Shown here piece by piece: positions 61,366-64,000 of a stretch of 64,000 nt of DNA. Source of the stretch: Kaistella soli (GTDB taxonomy: Bacteria > Bacteroidota > Bacteroidia > Flavobacteriales > Weeksellaceae). The number at the start of each line of letters is the position of its first letter. The stretch's first letter is position 1. Position numbers and translations under genes: made by a program. The notes below the pieces were generated by a model. The model worked only from the letters and a program-made list of their open reading frames with translations. It had not been told where the DNA came from and did no database searches. The DNA is taken from NCBI RefSeq assembly GCF_019038595.1, contig NZ_JAHOPF010000002.1, positions 372,001 to 436,000 of the forward strand, written 5' to 3'.

Positions 61366-62313
61366 CTATCCTTTCAGTGCTTTGATTTTCTGAGTCAGTT
61401 CAGGTATAATCTGGAAAGCATCTCCAACTACGCCATAATCGGCAGATTTGAAGAACGGTGCTTCAGGATCACTGTTGATGACCACAATTGTTTTGGAGGA
61501 ATTTACTCCCGCCAAATGCTGTATCGCTCCGGAAATCCCCACTGCGATATACAGATTCGGAGAAATTGCTTTTCCGGTCTGTCCAACGTGTTCTGAGTGC
61601 GGCCTCCAGCCAATATCTGAAACCGGTTTTGAACAGGCTGTTGCCGCGCCCAAAAGACCGGCAAGATCTTCGATCATTCCCCAGTTTTCAGGAGCTTTCA
61701 TTCCACGGCCTGCGGAAACTACAATTTCCGCTTCCTTAAGATCCAGTTTTCCTGAGCTCTGCTCATGAGAAATCACTTTGGTATCCTCATTGGCAACCGA
61801 CAGGTTTTTCACCTCTTCAGTTCCTGCGACCGGATTTTCTTTCACCCCGAAAGCATTTTGAGAAACCGTTATAATTACTCCCTGCGCATCAGCTTTTGCA
61901 TGCATAAATCCTTTTCCGGAAAACGCTCTTCTTTTCACCTGGAAAGGAGAAATACTTTCCGGAGCTTCCAATACATTGGTAATTAATGAATAATTGTTCA
62001 TAATCGCCAGCATTGGAGCAATAGAGGAAGCATCCGTGGTGTGAGGAAAAACAATAATATTTCCGTTTGCCACTTCATTTACCGCCTGTGCATAGGCTTT
62101 TGCACTGAAGTTTTTCAGACCGTCATCTTTAATACTGATTACATTGTCTGCGCCATATTTATACAAAAGATCTGAAGAGTCTGAAGGGTTTACGGTAATA
62201 GCACTCACCTTTTCCCCCATTTTCTCAGCAACTGCTTTTGCATAAGAAACGGCTTCAAAAGCTGCTTTTTTATAAATTCCGTTTATATTTTCTGCGTATA
62301 CGAATACTGCCAT
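61366..62313 (-). CDS. etfA: Electron transfer flavoprotein, alpha subunit
   Basis: A 315-residue FAD-binding subunit. AVFVYAENINGIYKKAAFEAVSYA at the N-terminus; the FAD-binding C-terminal domain has VVSAGRGMKAPENWGMIEDLAGLLGA, GWRPHSEHVGQTGKAISPNLYIAVGISGAIQHLAGVNSS and the closing NSDPEAPFFKSADYGVVGD signature. It takes electrons from acyl-CoA dehydrogenases and passes them to ETF:quinone oxidoreductase. 30 nt downstream of etfB. Confidence 0.95.
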   Translation of the reverse strand: MAVFVYAENINGIYKKAAFEAVSYAKAVAEKMGEKVSAITVNPSDSSDLLYKYGADNVISIKDDGLKNFSAKAYAQAVNEVANGNIIVFPHTTDASSIAPMLAIMNNYSLITNVLEAPESISPFQVKRRAFSGKGFMHAKADAQGVIITVSQNAFGVKENPVAGTEEVKNLSVANEDTKVISHEQSSGKLDLKEAEIVVSAGRGMKAPENWGMIEDLAGLLGAATACSKPVSDIGWRPHSEHVGQTGKAISPNLYIAVGISGAIQHLAGVNSSKTIVVINSDPEAPFFKSADYGVVGDAFQIIPELTQKIKALKG

Positions 62314-62343
62314 TTTTTGAAATTTTAAATGTTGAATTTTAAA

Positions 62344-63090
62344 TTAAATCACTTTTGCTTCTTCATGTAGTAATCTTACCAACTCGTCAAGATTATCAGC
62401 AGCAACCATTTTCACAGCCGCTCTCGCCGGCACAGAATCATAAGAAACTCCTTCTACTCTTACCTCAGAAGACACCGCTTCCTGTATGTGCAGAGGTTTT
62501 GTTCTTGCGGACATAATTCCTCTCATATTCGGAATGATTAAATCTTTTTCATCCACCATTCCTTTCTGTCCCGCAATCACTGCCGGAAGTTTTACAGAAA
62601 TTGTTTCCTTACCGCCTTCGATTTCACGTACTGCAGTCGCCTCAGAACCGTTAACATCCAAGCCTACACACGCATTTACAAAAGGCTGGTTCAGCAGCTG
62701 AGCTACCATTCCCGGAACCGCTCCGCCGTTGTAATCAATCGATTCTTTTCCGCAAAGGATTAAATCGTATCCTCCGGTTTGAGCGATGTTTGCGATTTCT
62801 TTTGCAACAGAAAAACTGTCTTTAGGTTCAGCATTTACTCTTACTGCATCATTTGCTCCGATTGCCAAAGCTTTTCTGATCACAGCTTCAGTGGCAACAT
62901 CTCCAACATTCACCACTGTTACTGTAGCTCCCTGAGATTCCTGTAGTTTAATTGCCTTTGTTAAAGCAAACTCATCCAACGGATTGATTACCCACTGGAT
63001 TCCGTTCTTGTCGAAAGCGGATTTGTCCGCCGTAAAATTAATTTTTGAAGTAGTATCCGGAACACTACTGATACAAACTAATATTTTCAT
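62344..63090 (-). CDS. etfB: Electron transfer flavoprotein, beta subunit
   Basis: A 248-residue AMP-binding partner of EtfA: MKILVCISSVPDTTSKINF and NPLDEFALTKAIKLQE are the family opening, and VNVGDVATEAVIRKALAIGANDAVRV with DLILCGKESIDYNGGAVPGMVA follow. The etfB-etfA order is the usual one. A 12-bp palindrome lies in the promoter region (63,188-63,199). No acyl-CoA dehydrogenase gene is adjacent. Confidence 0.95.
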   Translation of the reverse strand: MKILVCISSVPDTTSKINFTADKSAFDKNGIQWVINPLDEFALTKAIKLQESQGATVTVVNVGDVATEAVIRKALAIGANDAVRVNAEPKDSFSVAKEIANIAQTGGYDLILCGKESIDYNGGAVPGMVAQLLNQPFVNACVGLDVNGSEATAVREIEGGKETISVKLPAVIAGQKGMVDEKDLIIPNMRGIMSARTKPLHIQEAVSSEVRVEGVSYDSVPARAAVKMVAADNLDELVRLLHEEAKVI

Positions 63091-63166
63091 GTTTAATTTA
63101 TTTTTATAATTACATTCACATTCACCCTTTGGTTTGATGTGATAAAATTTGCTGTTTTAATTTTTG

Positions 63167-63174
63167 CTAAGATA
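63167..63174 (-). promoter_or_regulatory. Near-consensus -7 box TATCTTAG for etfBA
   Basis: One base off TAnnTTTG on the minus strand. The predicted transcript start is about 70 nt upstream of etfB. Confidence 0.4.
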
Positions 63175-63187
63175 AAAAATTAAATAT

Positions 63188-63199
63188 TATGCATGCATA
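63188..63199. promoter_or_regulatory. Palindrome in the etfBA promoter, candidate operator
   Basis: TATGCATGCATA is a perfect 12-bp palindrome, 14 nt upstream of the near-consensus -7 box, so it overlaps the -33 region of the etfBA promoter. Confidence 0.45.
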
Positions 63200-63231
63200 G
63201 TATTATTCAGATTTTATATTTTATACATAAT

Positions 63232-63939
63232 TTAACTGTTTGGTTTCGACGGTCTAAGCTCTACTTTGCTCGGAAGCGTCCGTGGATTCATTTTAAAAAG
63301 GTCGATGACCAATTCTCCGATATCTTCCGGCTGAATTTTCCAGGCGTCTTTTTCTGACGGTTCATTTCCATCGAAATTGGTGGAAACTGAGCCCGGCATA
63401 ATGGTGGAAACTTTAATATTGTATTTCCTTAAGTCGATCATTGCGGCCTGGGTAAAGCCTACTACCCCAAATTTTGAAGCATTATAACCCGAACCGTTTT
63501 CAAAGAAATTCGTTCCGGCCAAACTTGAAATGCTGATAAAATATCCTTCAGATTTTTTCAGTTCCTTAACCGACGCTTTTAAAGTATGGAAAACCCCGCT
63601 AAGATTGGTGTCGATCATATCATTCCACTCCTCCAGTTCAAGTTCATCTACCGGTTTGAAAACGCCTAATCCTGCATTGGCAATGACATAATCTAACCTT
63701 CCGAATTTTTTTATTATTTCTGAAACAGCATTTTTTTCATCATCAAAATTCTTAACATCAGAAGCAATTCCGAAAACCTTTGTGTCATCTTCCGATAAAA
63801 TTCTTGCTGCTTCTTCCGCATCTTCCTGTTTTCTTCCTGAAACCGCAACTCTGATTCCGTTTTTCAGTAAAACCTGTGCAACTCCAAAACCAATACCTTT
63901 GGTTCCGCCTGTAATATAAGCTACTTTTAAATCATTCAT
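63232..63939 (-). CDS. Short-chain dehydrogenase/reductase
   Basis: A 235-residue SDR. VAYITGGTKGIGFGVAQ is the cofactor-binding TGxxxGxG, NAGLGVFKP the NAG motif, and SISSLAGTNFFENGSGYNASKFGV carries Ser-Tyr-Lys with the classical Y-x3-K spacing. NADP-dependent reduction or oxidation of a small substrate; family too broad to name one. Start is ATG 63,939; an in-frame GTG lies one codon upstream. It lies upstream of etfB by 141 nt on the same strand but is probably transcribed separately. Confidence 0.85.
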   Translation of the reverse strand: MNDLKVAYITGGTKGIGFGVAQVLLKNGIRVAVSGRKQEDAEEAARILSEDDTKVFGIASDVKNFDDEKNAVSEIIKKFGRLDYVIANAGLGVFKPVDELELEEWNDMIDTNLSGVFHTLKASVKELKKSEGYFISISSLAGTNFFENGSGYNASKFGVVGFTQAAMIDLRKYNIKVSTIMPGSVSTNFDGNEPSEKDAWKIQPEDIGELVIDLFKMNPRTLPSKVELRPSKPNS

Positions 63940-63965
63940 CACTATTTATTTTGCGTATAAAGATA

Positions 63966-63996
63966 AAAAAAAACGCCCTATTTGAGCGTTTTTTTT
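63966..63996. terminator. Terminator at the right edge
   Basis: AAAACGC (63,970-63,976) pairs with GCGTTTT (63,986-63,992), flanked by A and T runs. It probably ends the gene beyond the window edge. Confidence 0.75.
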
Positions 63997-64000
63997 AGAA

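Overview
The window looks like chromosomal DNA of a flavobacterium in the Chryseobacterium/Kaistella/Epilithonimonas group (Weeksellaceae). The evidence is moderately AT-rich DNA, many Bacteroidota-type promoters with the -7 box TAnnTTTG, type IX secretion cargo with type A and type B sorting domains, mevalonate-pathway isoprenoid genes, a monomeric NADP isocitrate dehydrogenase and a single-chain glycine decarboxylase. Gene density is high. I see no prophage, CRISPR array or intact insertion sequence. This assignment comes from reading the proteins, not from a database search.

Layout. (1) 1-10,034: the end of an outer-membrane barrel gene, an MHS-type carboxylate transporter, two tiny membrane proteins, a sodium/solute-symporter-like sensor kinase overlapping a receiver-only response regulator, then propionyl-CoA-synthetase-like and acetyl-CoA synthetase genes. 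This resembles the CrbS/R 'acetate switch' placed next to its likely targets. (2) 10,168-15,883: a seven-gene biosynthetic operon with a flavoprotein, methyltransferase, type III polyketide synthase, FabL-like enoyl reductase, dehydratase, ketosynthase and ACP, probably making a lipid-type aromatic polyketide or pyrone. (3) 16.2-29.6 kb: a stress protein, two T9SS cargo proteins, fructose-6-phosphate aldolase/transaldolase, tRNA-Arg(UCG), an outer-membrane barrel/TPR pair, a scar-like 0.9-kb intergenic region, and a DUF4142/cupredoxin pair. (4) 29.9-41.7 kb: an amino-acid permease, an Mpo1-like protein, small envelope proteins, an SPFH protein, dGTPase, a Nei-like glycosylase, gcvP, a 50-residue Cys-rich peptide and a membrane-anchored J protein. 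(5) 41.8-47.7 kb: an ECF sigma factor with two small companions, a seven-gene operon of small ligand-binding proteins (SRPBCC, VOC, DUF1801, NTF2-like, DinB), and tpx. (6) 47.9-64 kb: icd, an AraC regulator and DUF417 protein, a pseudouridine synthase, mevalonate kinase and UbiA genes, transporters, thiolase, a bifunctional nuclease, an orphan sensor kinase, etfBA and an SDR.

The most interesting signals lie between genes. A structured intergenic element occurs twice (8.0 kb on +, 43.3 kb on -) with one covarying base pair in its closing stem. A shared ECF-like promoter, AAAGTAAAA-N12-CGTCwwCC, precedes both the ECF sigma gene and a neighbouring small gene. At several genes the -7 box lies 4-5 nt from the ATG, implying leaderless mRNAs. 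A 12-bp palindrome sits in the etfBA promoter. The -7 boxes were also used to choose start codons, so several starts here are shorter than the longest open frame.
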